Under the pieces are notes generated by a model. It worked only from the letters and a program-made list of their open reading frames with translations. It had not been told where the DNA came from and did not search any database. DNA of 51,618 nt, taken from positions 1-51,618 of the forward strand of contig CABSDO010000002.1 in the NCBI GenBank assembly GCA_902476475.1, given 5' to 3'. How positions within the stretch are numbered: position 1 is the first letter of the stretch; each line of letters starts with the position of its first letter. Positions 7,743-15,814 of this stretch are shown piece by piece. A program made the translations under genes and the position numbers. The DNA is from an uncultured Collinsella sp. GTDB taxonomy: Bacteria > Actinomycetota > Coriobacteriia > Coriobacteriales > Coriobacteriaceae.

Positions 7743-8501
7743 CTACGACAGTTCGTTGGCTATTTGGTGTTCGTAGAAGGCTTCTACTACGGCGTTAAAG
7801 TCGCGGGCGAAGTCTTCCATGGTTCCGCGCCAGGTGGCTCGGCTGGGCTTGCCCTGGCCCACATAGGCGGTTTGAATGCCGCAGGCGGGGCTGGGGAAGT
7901 CGCGCTTGGGGTCGTTGCCCACCATGAGGACCTCGTGCGGCTCGAGCCCCATCACCTGAAGCTGCTCTAGATAGTAGGTGGCATCGGGCTTGCAGCGGGT
8001 GGTGTTTCCCATGTGCGTGACGAGCTCAAAGGGGGCGTCGGCCAGGTCGCCCCAACCCATGCGGCACTCGATGGCCCCCTGCGGAAAGCTGGGGTTGGTA
8101 AAGAGCGCGCAACGCAGTCCTGCATCCTGTACGGCCTGAAGCGCGGCGTGTGCGCCGGGCATGGCGTGGGCGTTGATGACATCGTCGTTCTTGTACGGAA
8201 GAACTTCTCGGTCGTAGTAGGTAAACGCTTCGTAGATGAGTGGGTCCGAGAGGCAAATGCCGCACCGGCGCTCAACCTCTTCTTGGTAGAACTCAAGATT
8301 GGTGCGATTATCCGTGCCGCTGCGGCGGTTGGCGTTGAGGTCGACCAAGATGGTGCCGAGGCGTGCCATCGTGCCACCGCGGCTGCGTCGCCCGATGTCC
8401 GCGAGCATCGACGAGACATCCTTAAAATAGCGAAGGATGAATGCGTTGAGGTTGATGCTAAGAAGCGTCTCGTCCATATCGAAAACGACTGCTTTGAGCA
8501 C
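7743..8501 (-). CDS. HAD-superfamily hydrolase, subfamily I-like
   Basis: A 252-residue soluble phosphatase-like protein. Motif I is FDMDETLL at residues 8-15. A long, mostly helical cap region containing EFYQEEVERRCG follows. Motif II is in ALFTNPSF, with a Thr followed by Asn. Motif III is the conserved Lys of CKPD, and motif IV is GNDPKRDFPSPACG. The cap type and CKPD motif fit phosphoglycolate phosphatase or pyrimidine 5'-nucleotidase relatives. The specific substrate is unknown. The gene is convergent with the desulfidase-like pseudogene, from which the palindrome at 7658-7722 separates it. Confidence 0.85.
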   Translation of the reverse strand: MLKAVVFDMDETLLSINLNAFILRYFKDVSSMLADIGRRSRGGTMARLGTILVDLNANRRSGTDNRTNLEFYQEEVERRCGICLSDPLIYEAFTYYDREVLPYKNDDVINAHAMPGAHAALQAVQDAGLRCALFTNPSFPQGAIECRMGWGDLADAPFELVTHMGNTTRCKPDATYYLEQLQVMGLEPHEVLMVGNDPKRDFPSPACGIQTAYVGQGKPSRATWRGTMEDFARDFNAVVEAFYEHQIANELS

Positions 8502-8591
8502 GCGGGCACCTTTCTCGATAAATCGTTCTAGAATCGTTGGCTCCGGATACTTTACCTCAAAGGCGTATGGGCAAACTGCTTATCGTCAAGT

Positions 8592-8686
8592 TGTGGAGAC
8601 AGCTGTCCATAAGATTACGAAAAAGTCTCCACACGAGTAAAAAAACGCAGTTCACGCTTGAAATCGAACCCATTTCCCCGTAACCT
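8592..8686 (+). promoter_or_regulatory. Upstream region of rpsA: hairpin and candidate promoter
   Basis: In the 316-bp gap before rpsA, a 9-bp inverted repeat TGTGGAGAC/GTCTCCACA (8592-8600 with 8625-8633) precedes a possible promoter. TTGAAA (8658-8663) is followed 17 bp later by TAACCT (8681-8686). The remaining roughly 130 bp to the start codon would be a 5' leader and shows no further clear structure. Confidence 0.35.
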
Positions 8687-8817
8687 ATACGAACGTGATT
8701 GCATAAGCGTCACATTAGTATCTGTCGGCTCCCGAGTGTTCCTAAACGTTGTGTGCTTGTCGCACCCTTCTGTAGGTCCTAGCAATCGGGGCCCCGTAGT
8801 TCGAAAGGGGTCCACCT

Positions 8818-9984
8818 TTGAGTGAGATTCAGAACTCGTCCATTTTCTCTCTTGACGATGTCAACGAGGAGGAGATGAACAACCTCATCGACGGTACGAT
8901 TACCGACTTTGATGAGGGCGATCTCGTTAACGGCACTGTCGTTAAGATCGAGCATGACGAGGTGCTCGTTGACATCGGATTCAAGTCCGAGGGCGTTATC
9001 CCGGTCCGCGAGCTGTCCATCCGTAAGGACGCTAACCCTGCAGACATCGTTGCACTTGGTGATCCCATCGAGGCCCTGGTTCTCCAGAAGGAGGACAAGG
9101 ACGGTCGTCTGGTCCTGTCCAAGAAGCGTGCCGAGTACGAGCGTGCTTGGAACCGCATCGAGGAGAAGTTCAACTCCGGCGAGAACGTCGAGGGCGAGGT
9201 TATCGAGGTTGTCAAGGGCGGCCTGATCCTCGACATCGGCCTGCGTGGCTTCCTGCCCGCTTCCCTCGTCGACCTCCGTCGTGTCAAGGACCTCACCTCC
9301 TACATGGGCACCCGCATCGAGGCCCGCGTCATCGAGATGGACCGCAACCGCAACAACGTCGTCCTCTCCCGTCGCGTCGTGCTCGAGGAGTCCCGTAAGG
9401 CCGAGCGCTCCGAGATCCTGTCCAAGCTCAAGTCTGGCATGCGTCTCCAGGGCACCGTTTCCTCCATCGTCGACTTCGGCGCCTTTGTCGACCTCGGCGG
9501 TATCGACGGCCTCATCCACATCTCCGAGCTCTCCTGGAACCACGTCAACCATCCTTCCGAGGTTGTCAAGGTCGGCCAGGAGGTCGAGGTCGAGGTTCTC
9601 GACGTTGACCTCAACCGCGAGCGCATCTCCCTGGGTCTCAAGCAGACCACCGAGGATCCGTGGCGCGCACTGGTCAAGAAGTACCCCGTCGGCGCTATCG
9701 TCGAGGGCACTGTGACCAAGCTTGTCCCGTTCGGCGCTTTCGTCGACCTGGGCGAGGGCATCGAGGGCCTGGTGCACATCTCCGAGATGGCCAACAAGCA
9801 CGTCGATCAGCCTTCTCAGGTCACCCACGTGGGCGACAAGGTTCAGGTCAAGGTCATGGAGATCGACCTCGACCGTCGTCGTATCTCCCTGTCCATGAAG
9901 TCCGCTGCTGAGACTCTGGGCGTCGAGATCGAGGTTACCCCGCTGCCTTCCGAGAAGAAGGACGAGGAGACCGACGCCGAGTAA
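8818..9984 (+). CDS. rpsA: 30S ribosomal protein S1
   Basis: This 388-residue RNA-binding protein helps mRNA dock on the 30S subunit. Four S1 (OB-fold) domains are visible, beginning near residues 35, 120, 205 and 290. The last two are strongest, each with the G-x-FGAFVDLG...GL(I/V)H(I/V)SE pattern. Four domains is the usual shorter form in Gram-positive bacteria, against six in E. coli. The start codon is TTG at 8818, supported by GAAAGGGG at 8803-8810 and the family-like acidic N-terminus MSEIQNSSIFSLDD. No ATG fits. Codon use is strongly biased, as expected of a highly expressed gene. Confidence 0.95.
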   Translation: MSEIQNSSIFSLDDVNEEEMNNLIDGTITDFDEGDLVNGTVVKIEHDEVLVDIGFKSEGVIPVRELSIRKDANPADIVALGDPIEALVLQKEDKDGRLVLSKKRAEYERAWNRIEEKFNSGENVEGEVIEVVKGGLILDIGLRGFLPASLVDLRRVKDLTSYMGTRIEARVIEMDRNRNNVVLSRRVVLEESRKAERSEILSKLKSGMRLQGTVSSIVDFGAFVDLGGIDGLIHISELSWNHVNHPSEVVKVGQEVEVEVLDVDLNRERISLGLKQTTEDPWRALVKKYPVGAIVEGTVTKLVPFGAFVDLGEGIEGLVHISEMANKHVDQPSQVTHVGDKVQVKVMEIDLDRRRISLSMKSAAETLGVEIEVTPLPSEKKDEETDAE

Positions 9985-10008
9985 ATCGGTTTGACGATCA
10001 CTTGTTTT

Positions 10009-10042
10009 AAGGGATCCGTCCGCAATGGACGGGTCCCTTTTT
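10009..10042 (+). terminator. Terminator of rpsA
   Basis: A 13-bp stem with one imperfect pair (10009-10021 with 10027-10039) and a short loop is followed by a T-run (CCCTTTTTGC). Confidence 0.85.
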
Positions 10043-10104
10043 GCATTTGTTGCTGAGGTACGCGATGCTGCCCGGGCTGTCCACGGGCTATTGGGTTGTC
10101 GGTG

Positions 10105-10146
10105 CATGAAAAAATGCCGACATCCCGCCTCGGGGAGGAGGCGGGA
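10105..10146 (-). terminator. Hairpin with T-tract on the minus strand
   Basis: A perfect 8-bp stem TCCCGCCT/AGGCGGGA (10123-10130 with 10139-10146) is followed on the minus strand by ATGTCGGCATTTTTTC. This is the form of a leftward intrinsic terminator, but no leftward gene ends here. The rest of 10043-10274 holds no ORF I trust. Confidence 0.4.
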
Positions 10147-10274
10147 ACGCACCGAGTAGACGGAGGGGTGCGGAGCGCGGTCGCGTCTCGACTGACGACG
10201 TTGCCCATCGACGACCCTATTGTACTGCATAGCGTGGTTCTTGGTTTATCGTGTCGAACGCTTGTGTTGTGCCA

Positions 10275-10301
10275 TTGCCTGCGTCAACGGTGTGCTACAC
10301 T
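10275..10301 (+). promoter_or_regulatory. Promoter of RNase P RNA
   Basis: TTGCCT (10275-10280) and an extended -10, TGCTACACT (10293-10301), have a 15-bp spacer. The predicted start of transcription about 8-10 nt later coincides with the 5' end of the RNA. Confidence 0.6.
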
Positions 10302-10310
10302 CTTGCACTG

Positions 10311-10672
10311 CTGAGTGGGCCAGACGGTTGCGCGATGTGCTGCTTGCAGCACGCGTGAGGAAAGTCCGGGCTCCAGAGGGCGGGATGCCGGCTAACGGCC
10401 GGGCGGAGTGATCCGACGGAAAGCGCCGCAGAAAAGAAGACTCCCACCTGCGCCGCAAGGCGTAAAGGGAAAAGCTGAAACGGTGGTGTAAGAGACCACC
10501 AGCGTCGTGGTAACACGGCGGCTTGGCAAGCCCCATCCGGAGCAAGCGCGAATAGGAACGCCATGGGCCGGCCCGGTCCGCGTTCGGGTAGCGTGCGTGG
10601 AGCTGCACGGTAACGTGCAGACAAGATAAATGACCGTTCACGACAGAACCCGGCTTATAGGCCCACTTGGCA
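10311..10672 (+). ncRNA. rnpB: RNase P RNA, bacterial class A
   Basis: The catalytic RNA that matures tRNA 5' ends. The 5' GAGTGGGCC (10313-10321) pairs with 3' GGCCCACTT (10660-10668) to form P1. The universally conserved GAGGAAAGTCCGGGCTCC block is at about 10357-10374. AGAGGGCGGGATGCCGGCTAACGGCCGGGCGG follows in the specificity region, and the conserved ACAGAACCCGGCTTATAGGCC closes the 3' end, each read by eye from 10376 onward. The total of about 360 nt is typical. It lies between rpsA and the YigZ gene with its own promoter. Confidence 0.95.
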
Positions 10673-10685
10673 CTTTGTTGACGCT

Positions 10686-10790
10686 GCGAACCCGTCAGCG
10701 CGGCAATCTGCCTTTCAAGCCTTCGGGCATGACCATAAGGTCAATGCCCTCGTCTTTCAAGGCACCTTGCTCGCGCTGACGGGTTCTCGC
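10686..10790. repeat. Long imperfect palindrome behind rnpB
   Basis: Almost the whole stretch folds on itself. The outer arms GCGAACCCGTCAGCGCG (10686-10702) and its near-complement (10772-10790) pair first. GGGCAT/ATGCCC then pairs inside, and GACC-ATAA-GGTC (10731-10742) forms the tip. Internal words such as TTCAA(G/A)CC(T/G)TCG and CT(C)..CTTTCA.GGCA recur in the elements at 26105-26200 and 27401-27505, suggesting a diverged copy of the same family. The remaining sequence to 10890 shows no gene. Confidence 0.75.
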
Positions 10791-10901
10791 TGTTGGTGAC
10801 GGCATCATTGGCGTTTCCGCTCTTGTTGGCGAGGGCAACGGTGCTGTCTTTGCCGTATTATTGAGGCTGTTTGTTGCTTTGCTTGTGTTTGAGGGGCTTT
10901 G

Positions 10902-11537
10902 TTGGACAGCTATTTTACTCTGCAATCGAATATTGAGGCTTCGGGCGAGTTTGTGGACCGCAAGAGTCGGTTTATTGCTCAGCTGGTCCATATTGAGTCC
11001 GAGGATGAGGCGAATGCCTTTATCGAGATGGTTCGCAAGCGTCATTATGACGCTCGACACAATGTTCCCGCGTGGATTTTGGTCGATGGACGCGAGCGCC
11101 AGAGCGATGATGGCGAGCCGAGCCGCACGAGTGGTATGCCGACGCTCGAGGTGCTGCGCGGCGCGGGGCTCAAAAATGTTTGCTGCGTAGTGACGCGCTA
11201 TTTTGGCGGCACGCTGTTAGGGCCTGGTGGCTTGGTGCGCGCCTATACTGCGGCGACGCAGGCGGCGGTGGCCGAGGCTCAGGAGTCCGGGCAGATCGTC
11301 GAGATGACAAGCGTCGTGCCGGTTGACGTGTATGTGGCCTATCCACAGTATGAGCAGGTGCTTCGCTTGGCGCAGGATTTGGGTGCCAAGGTTTCGGATA
11401 CCGATTACGCGGATGCCGTGACGCTTCACTTGGTGTTTAAGGCGGGGGAGCAGGAGTCATTTTGCGCCAAGATGCGCGAGCTTATGGCGGGGCGCGAGGA
11501 GATCGAGGTCGGCGCTCCCGAATTTGCCGAGTTCTGA
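10902..11537 (+). CDS. YigZ/IMPACT-family protein (UPF0029)
   Basis: A 211-residue soluble protein. The N-terminal domain carries the UPF0029 signature, including KSRFIAQL, HNVPAWIL, DDGEPSRTSGMP and VVTRYFGGTLLGPGGLVRAY. The C-terminal DUF1949-type ferredoxin-like domain follows from about residue 135. IMPACT homologues in eukaryotes modulate the Gcn2 stress kinase. The bacterial role is not settled, with links to translation or RNA suggested. There is no ATG. TTG 10902 gives 5-nt spacing from GAGGGG (10891-10896) and is preferred over TTG 10899. Confidence 0.88.
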   Translation: MDSYFTLQSNIEASGEFVDRKSRFIAQLVHIESEDEANAFIEMVRKRHYDARHNVPAWILVDGRERQSDDGEPSRTSGMPTLEVLRGAGLKNVCCVVTRYFGGTLLGPGGLVRAYTAATQAAVAEAQESGQIVEMTSVVPVDVYVAYPQYEQVLRLAQDLGAKVSDTDYADAVTLHLVFKAGEQESFCAKMRELMAGREEIEVGAPEFAEF

Positions 11538-11540
11538 CGG

Positions 11541-11571
11541 CGACGGCCGGCGTGCTTTTGGCCGTCGTTTT
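11541..11571 (+). terminator. Terminator of the YigZ-family gene
   Basis: An 8-bp stem CGACGGCC/GGCCGTCG (11541-11548 with 11560-11567) is followed by TTTTATG, starting three bases after the stop codon. Confidence 0.75.
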
Positions 11572-11584
11572 ATGTTGCTGCCGT

Positions 11585-12031
11585 CTACTCGGCGAGCTGC
11601 TTTAGCACATCGCAGGCGATCTCGACGGCATCGTCGATGCAACCGGGGCAGCTGCGGAGCGGACCCTTATCCGACCCGATGCCCTTGAGCGTGCCACAGA
11701 CGGTCGTCGTGTTCTTCTCGCCAAAACGCTTGGCGATTTCGCGCGACAGCTTGTAGGTCTGGCCCTTGGTCTTGGGGTTTTCCATGCCGTCGCTCATCAC
11801 GAAGCCCATGATGGCCACGGCGCCCGAGATGGCGCCGCAGGTTTCGGTCATGCCGCCCATGCCGGCGCCAAAGCCCTCGGTGAGGGTAAAGGCGACCTGA
11901 GGGTCGAGTCCGACGGCAGGTGCGAGCGTGCAGGCGACGGCCTGGGCGCAGTTAAAGCCGCGGGCGTGGTATTCGGCAGCCTGAGCCTGGCAGGCGTTGA
12001 TGTCGAGCTGGGCCGTATCGATTTGCTTCAT
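11585..12031 (-). CDS. C_GCAxxG_C_C family redox protein
   Basis: A 148-residue cysteine-rich protein of the C_GCAxxG_C_C family. The hallmark FNCAQAVACTLA is near residue 28, followed by GFGAGMGGMTETCGAISGAVAIMG, then VCGTLKG and SCPGCIDDAVEIAC toward the C-terminus. The family is predicted to be redox-active through conserved Cys residues and is common in anaerobes. A precise reaction is not established. ATG 12029-12031 is preceded by AAGGAG at optimal distance. A longer frame starting at 12175 reads through non-conserved sequence and lacks that site. It is convergent with the YigZ gene. Confidence 0.85.
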   Translation of the reverse strand: MKQIDTAQLDINACQAQAAEYHARGFNCAQAVACTLAPAVGLDPQVAFTLTEGFGAGMGGMTETCGAISGAVAIMGFVMSDGMENPKTKGQTYKLSREIAKRFGEKNTTTVCGTLKGIGSDKGPLRSCPGCIDDAVEIACDVLKQLAE

Positions 12032-12194
12032 CGTTGTCTCCTTGGTCACGGTGTACCCGCCTATGGTACCCGTGACGGTGCATGTAATCATTGAGAGCTT
12101 TGTGTATGCCCCATTTTTAACTATCGAGCAAATGTCCAAGGCTTGAGATAAATGCCCCGGATCAATTTGTCCCATAACCTACCTTGGGGATGGG

Positions 12195-12223
12195 TTGAGA
12201 GGGGTGCAGGGTAGCGGTATCGT
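12195..12223 (+). promoter_or_regulatory. Promoter of the O-acetylhomoserine sulfhydrylase gene
   Basis: TTGAGA (12195-12200) and TATCGT (12218-12223) with a 17-bp spacer lie 38 bp before the start codon. I see no SAM or T-box riboswitch in the 230-bp gap. Confidence 0.5.
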
Positions 12224-12261
12224 GAACCGAATAAAACAAAACCCAAGTAAGGGAGCAGGAT

Positions 12262-13545
12262 ATGAGCGAGCAGACCATCGGTACGACGTGTGTTCAGGGC
12301 GGTTATCGCCCGGGTGATGCGGAGCCGCGCCAGGTGCCCATCTACCAGTCCACCACGTGGAAGTACGACACGTCGGAGCACATGGGCAAGCTGTTTGACC
12401 TAGAGGAGTCGGGCTATTTCTACAGCCGTCTGCAGAACCCCACGTGCGATTTGGTTGCCGCCAAGATCTGCGAGATGGAGGGCGGTACCGCTGCGATGCT
12501 CACGAGCTCGGGCATGGCTGCGAACTTCCTCGCGATTTTTAACGTGGCCGGTGCCGGCGATCACGTGGTCGCAAGCTCTGCCATCTACGGCGGTACCTAC
12601 AACCTGCTTGCCCATACCATGGGTCGTATGGGCTTGACCTGCACGTTCGTTGCCCCCGACTGCACCGACGAAGAGCTCGAGGCAGCCTTCCAACCCAACA
12701 CCAAGCTCGTCTTTGGCGAGACGATCGCCAATCCCGCCCTTGCCGTGCTCGATATTGAGCGCTTTGCCAAGGCCGCGCACGACCACGGCGTACCGCTGAT
12801 GGTCGACAACACCTTCCCGACGCCCGTGATGTGCCGTCCTTTTGAGTGGGGCGCCGACATCGTTACGCACTCCACCACCAAGTACATGGATGGACATGCG
12901 GCCTACCTGGGCGGCGTGATCGTCGACCACGGCCAGTTTGACTGGATGGCCCATGCGGACAAGTTCCCGGGTCTCACCACGCCTGACGAGAGCTATCACG
13001 GCGTGACGTATGCCGAGAAGTTCGGTCGCGAGGGCGCCTTCATTACCAAGGCCACCGCGCAGCTCATGCGCGATCTTGGTCCCATGCAGAACCCGCAGGC
13101 GGCATTCTTCCTGAACAGCTCGCTCGAGAGCCTGCACGTGCGCATGCCGCGTCATTGTGAGAACGGCCTGGCCGTTGCCAAGTTCCTGCAGAGCCATCCC
13201 AAGGTGCGCTTCGTGAGCTATCCGGGTCTGGAGGGCGATAAGTACTATGACATGGCTCAGAAGTACATGCCCAACGGTACCTGCGGCGTTGTGAGCTTTG
13301 GCTTTAACGGTGGTCGCGCGGCGGCCGAGACCTTTATGAAGAGCCTCAAGCTTGCCCAGATCGCCACGCACGTTGCCGACGCCCGCACGTGCTGCCTGCA
13401 TCCCGCTAATGCCACGCACCGCCAGATGAACGATGAAGAGCTCATCGCCTGTGGCATCTCCGCCGACATGGTGCGCCTGTCGTGCGGCCTCGAGGACACG
13501 GCCGACCTGATTGCCGACCTTGAGCAGGCGCTCGAGCAGTGCTAG
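12262..13545 (+). CDS. metY: O-acetylhomoserine sulfhydrylase (Cys/Met PLP enzyme)
   Basis: A 427-residue PLP enzyme of the gamma family (cystathionine gamma-synthase fold). It most likely makes homocysteine from O-acetylhomoserine and sulfide. YSRLQNPT near residue 54 contributes cofactor and subunit contacts. SSGMAANF and SAIYGGTYNLL bind PLP phosphate and ring, MVDNTFPTP stacks and salt-bridges the ring, and HSTTKYMDGH holds the Schiff-base Lys near residue 211. Length and the insert after the lysine fit MetY better than cystathionine gamma-synthase (about 380 residues). Methionine gamma-lyase activity is possible, as these are hard to separate by sequence. Monocistronic. Confidence 0.87.
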   Translation: MSEQTIGTTCVQGGYRPGDAEPRQVPIYQSTTWKYDTSEHMGKLFDLEESGYFYSRLQNPTCDLVAAKICEMEGGTAAMLTSSGMAANFLAIFNVAGAGDHVVASSAIYGGTYNLLAHTMGRMGLTCTFVAPDCTDEELEAAFQPNTKLVFGETIANPALAVLDIERFAKAAHDHGVPLMVDNTFPTPVMCRPFEWGADIVTHSTTKYMDGHAAYLGGVIVDHGQFDWMAHADKFPGLTTPDESYHGVTYAEKFGREGAFITKATAQLMRDLGPMQNPQAAFFLNSSLESLHVRMPRHCENGLAVAKFLQSHPKVRFVSYPGLEGDKYYDMAQKYMPNGTCGVVSFGFNGGRAAAETFMKSLKLAQIATHVADARTCCLHPANATHRQMNDEELIACGISADMVRLSCGLEDTADLIADLEQALEQC

Positions 13546-13614
13546 GCTAGCGTGCGTGCGAGGCGTGGGACGGCTTTTCGGCTGACGACGTCCTCATAGT
13601 TCCGATTCCGTAGG

Positions 13615-13662
13615 CGGGACCCCGATCGTGTCCGTTTGTAGGCGATTGGGGTCCCGTTTTTG
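13615..13662 (+). terminator. Terminator of metY
   Basis: A 14-bp near-perfect stem (13615-13628 with 13643-13656) is followed by TTTTTGC. Confidence 0.85.
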
Positions 13663-13686
13663 CGTTGCACGATAGAAAGGATATAC

Positions 13687-14991
13687 ATGGAGAAAACTGC
13701 CGAGCAGCTGCGCCGCGAACACATTGCCCTAGAGGGCGACACCCACGGTAAGAATAAATGGGCGATTCTGTTCACCGTGCTCGTCATGACCTTTATGGCG
13801 TGTCTGGATGCGAGCATCGTGACGGTGGCGCTCCCAGTGATGCAAAAGGAGCTGGGGGTGGGTCTCGACCGCATTCAGCTCGTGAGCTCGGTGTATCTGC
13901 TCGCGACGTGTGTCGCCATGCTGCCGTTTGGCCGCTTGGGCGATGTGCGCGGCAAGGTGAATGTGTTCCAGCTTGGTGTAATCGTCTTTACGGGCGGCTC
14001 GTTGCTTTGCGGGCTTTCGGCTTCGCTCGAGGTGCTTATCTTGGCGCGTTTCGTGCAGGGAATTGGCTGTGCCGCCGCGATGGCCAACAATATGGGCATC
14101 ATCACCGAGTCGTTTCCGGCGCGTGAGCGCGGCCGTGCCATGGGCATTCTGGCGACCTTTGTGGCTCTTGGCATGATGTGCGGCCCCGTGCTCGGCGGCG
14201 TGCTGGTGGCGAGCTTTCCCTGGGAGAGCATCTTCCTTATCAATCTGCCCATTGGCGTAATCTCGTTTATCGTGGGACTCTATACGCTGCCGCATGTGAA
14301 GCCGGAGGCTGGCGAACGCCCTATGCCGTTGACAGAGGCGGCGCGTCGCTGCTTTGCGAGCTCGGCTTTCACGATTAACCTGGCTTGCATGCTTATCGTG
14401 TTCGTGGGTATCGGTGCCTCCGAGTTTGTGCTGCCGTTCTACTTTCAGGATGCCCACGGCTTTAGCTCCGATATCTCCGGCCTGTTGTTTTTGGCGATGC
14501 CGGTCGTGAATGCCTTTGTGGGCCCGCTTTCGGGCTCGGTGTCCGACCGTGTTGGTTGTGAAGCGCCCACGGCCGTTGGCCTGGGCGTGTACGCGTGCGG
14601 TCTCTTTGCGGTGAGCACGCTTGACGAGCACTCTTCCATCTTGATGATTGTGTGCTGCGTCGCGTTTATGTCGTGCGGCACGTCGATCTTCCAGAGTCCC
14701 AATAATTCGCTGTATATGGGTTCGGCTCCGCGTGAGGCGCTTGGCTTTGCGGGCAGCTTGAGCAGCTTGGCGCGCTATGCGGGCATAGCGCTGGGTATTA
14801 CGGCGGCGTCGCGCATCCTGTATGGACAGACGAGCGCGGCGATGGGCAAGACGGTCACGAGCTATGTGGCGGGTCGTCCGGACGTGTTCCTCTTTGGCTT
14901 CCGTTTGGTATTCTACGTGCTGATGGCCGTTGCTACCGTGGGCTTTGCGCTCACATTGGTACGTTTGGTGAGGACGCGCACCCGGCATTAG
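13687..14991 (+). CDS. MFS drug/proton antiporter, DHA2 (EmrB/QacA)-like
   Basis: A 434-residue integral membrane protein with about twelve hydrophobic segments, the first at about residues 20-42. Motif D1-like LDASIVTVALP in TM1 and motif A GRLGDVRGK between TM2 and TM3 (near residue 82) mark the major facilitator superfamily. The motif C-like GPVLGGVLV in TM5 is characteristic of drug exporters. The DHA2 family usually has 14 helices, so the shorter length is a minor oddity. Substrate unknown. ATG 13687 is preceded by GAAAGG; the upstream ATG at 13660 lacks a ribosome site. The gap to xpt (14992-15151) shows no recognisable purine riboswitch. Confidence 0.85.
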   Translation: MEKTAEQLRREHIALEGDTHGKNKWAILFTVLVMTFMACLDASIVTVALPVMQKELGVGLDRIQLVSSVYLLATCVAMLPFGRLGDVRGKVNVFQLGVIVFTGGSLLCGLSASLEVLILARFVQGIGCAAAMANNMGIITESFPARERGRAMGILATFVALGMMCGPVLGGVLVASFPWESIFLINLPIGVISFIVGLYTLPHVKPEAGERPMPLTEAARRCFASSAFTINLACMLIVFVGIGASEFVLPFYFQDAHGFSSDISGLLFLAMPVVNAFVGPLSGSVSDRVGCEAPTAVGLGVYACGLFAVSTLDEHSSILMIVCCVAFMSCGTSIFQSPNNSLYMGSAPREALGFAGSLSSLARYAGIALGITAASRILYGQTSAAMGKTVTSYVAGRPDVFLFGFRLVFYVLMAVATVGFALTLVRLVRTRTRH

Positions 14992-15151
14992 CGTGTTGGG
15001 AGGCTGTCTGCCACGAATCGGGCCTATCTACTGGTCTTGCAGCTTTATGGTGCGATACGGCTTGTGGGGCGGGCGGGGGTCGGTCCGTGGTAGACTATCG
15101 AACAACGTTTATTAATCGCGCGGTATCGTTGCCGCGAGAAGGGGTTGCGCC

Positions 15152-15730
15152 ATGCAGGAGCTTGAGGATCGTATTCGCCATGACGGCATCGTAAAGGCCG
15201 GTAACGTCCTTAAGGTTGATGCCTTCCTCAACCACCAGTGCGACGTTGAGCTGTTCGACCACATGGGTGCCGAGTGGGCCCGTCTGTTCGAGGGTGTCGA
15301 GATCAACAAGATCCTGACCATCGAGGCTTCGGGTATTGGTATGGCCTGCATCGCGGCTCAGCATTTTGGCGGCGTCCCGGTGGTCTTTGCCAAGAAGGCA
15401 CAGTCCATCAACCTCGACGGCGAGCAGTATGCCACGACCATTTACTCCTTTACCAAGCAGAAGGAGTACCCGGTTATCGTGGGTAAGCGCTTCCTGTCCG
15501 AGGGCGACAAGGTCCTGATTATCGACGACTTTTTGGCCAACGGTTGCGCGCTCGAGGGTCTTATCAAGATCTGCGAGGCTGCGGGCGCCGAGGTTGCCGG
15601 TATCGGCATTGCCGTGGAGAAGGGCTTCCAGGGCGGCGGCGATAAGCTCCGCGAGCGCGGTTTCCGCGTTGAGAGCCTGGCTCGTATCGCCGAAATGGAC
15701 TGCGAGAACGGCGAGATCACGTTCGCCTAG
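15152..15730 (+). CDS. xpt: Xanthine phosphoribosyltransferase
   Basis: A 192-residue type I phosphoribosyltransferase that salvages xanthine to XMP using PRPP. The PRPP-binding signature VLIIDDFLANG is near residue 128. The N-terminal VDAFLNHQCDVEL and EASGIGMA segments match Xpt of Firmicutes, and the length is exactly typical. ATG 15152 has GAAGGGG 8 nt upstream. A strong hairpin terminator follows. Confidence 0.95.
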   Translation: MQELEDRIRHDGIVKAGNVLKVDAFLNHQCDVELFDHMGAEWARLFEGVEINKILTIEASGIGMACIAAQHFGGVPVVFAKKAQSINLDGEQYATTIYSFTKQKEYPVIVGKRFLSEGDKVLIIDDFLANGCALEGLIKICEAAGAEVAGIGIAVEKGFQGGGDKLRERGFRVESLARIAEMDCENGEITFA

Positions 15731-15757
15731 GCGCGCAACACAAGCGATTGGTATGCG

Positions 15758-15794
15758 ATGTGACAAAGGGACTGTCCCTTTGTCACATTTTTTT
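15758..15794 (+). terminator. Terminator of xpt
   Basis: A perfect 14-bp stem (15758-15771 with 15775-15788) with a 3-nt loop CTG is followed by TTTTTTG. The arm word AAGGGACTGT recurs in the palindrome at 16208-16272. Confidence 0.88.
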
Positions 15795-15814
15795 GTATGA
15801 GGTGAGGTGTTGTT

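Noticed and set aside
8779..10230. 483-codon minus-strand frame opposite rpsA
   Set aside because: Shadow of rpsA, which has strong codon bias; no family resemblance.
10246..10641. Minus-strand frames across 10246-10641
   Set aside because: They lie over RNase P RNA, whose conserved core and paired ends are clear.
14992..15151. Purine riboswitch before xpt
   Set aside because: I could not find the conserved loop sequences or the three-way junction.
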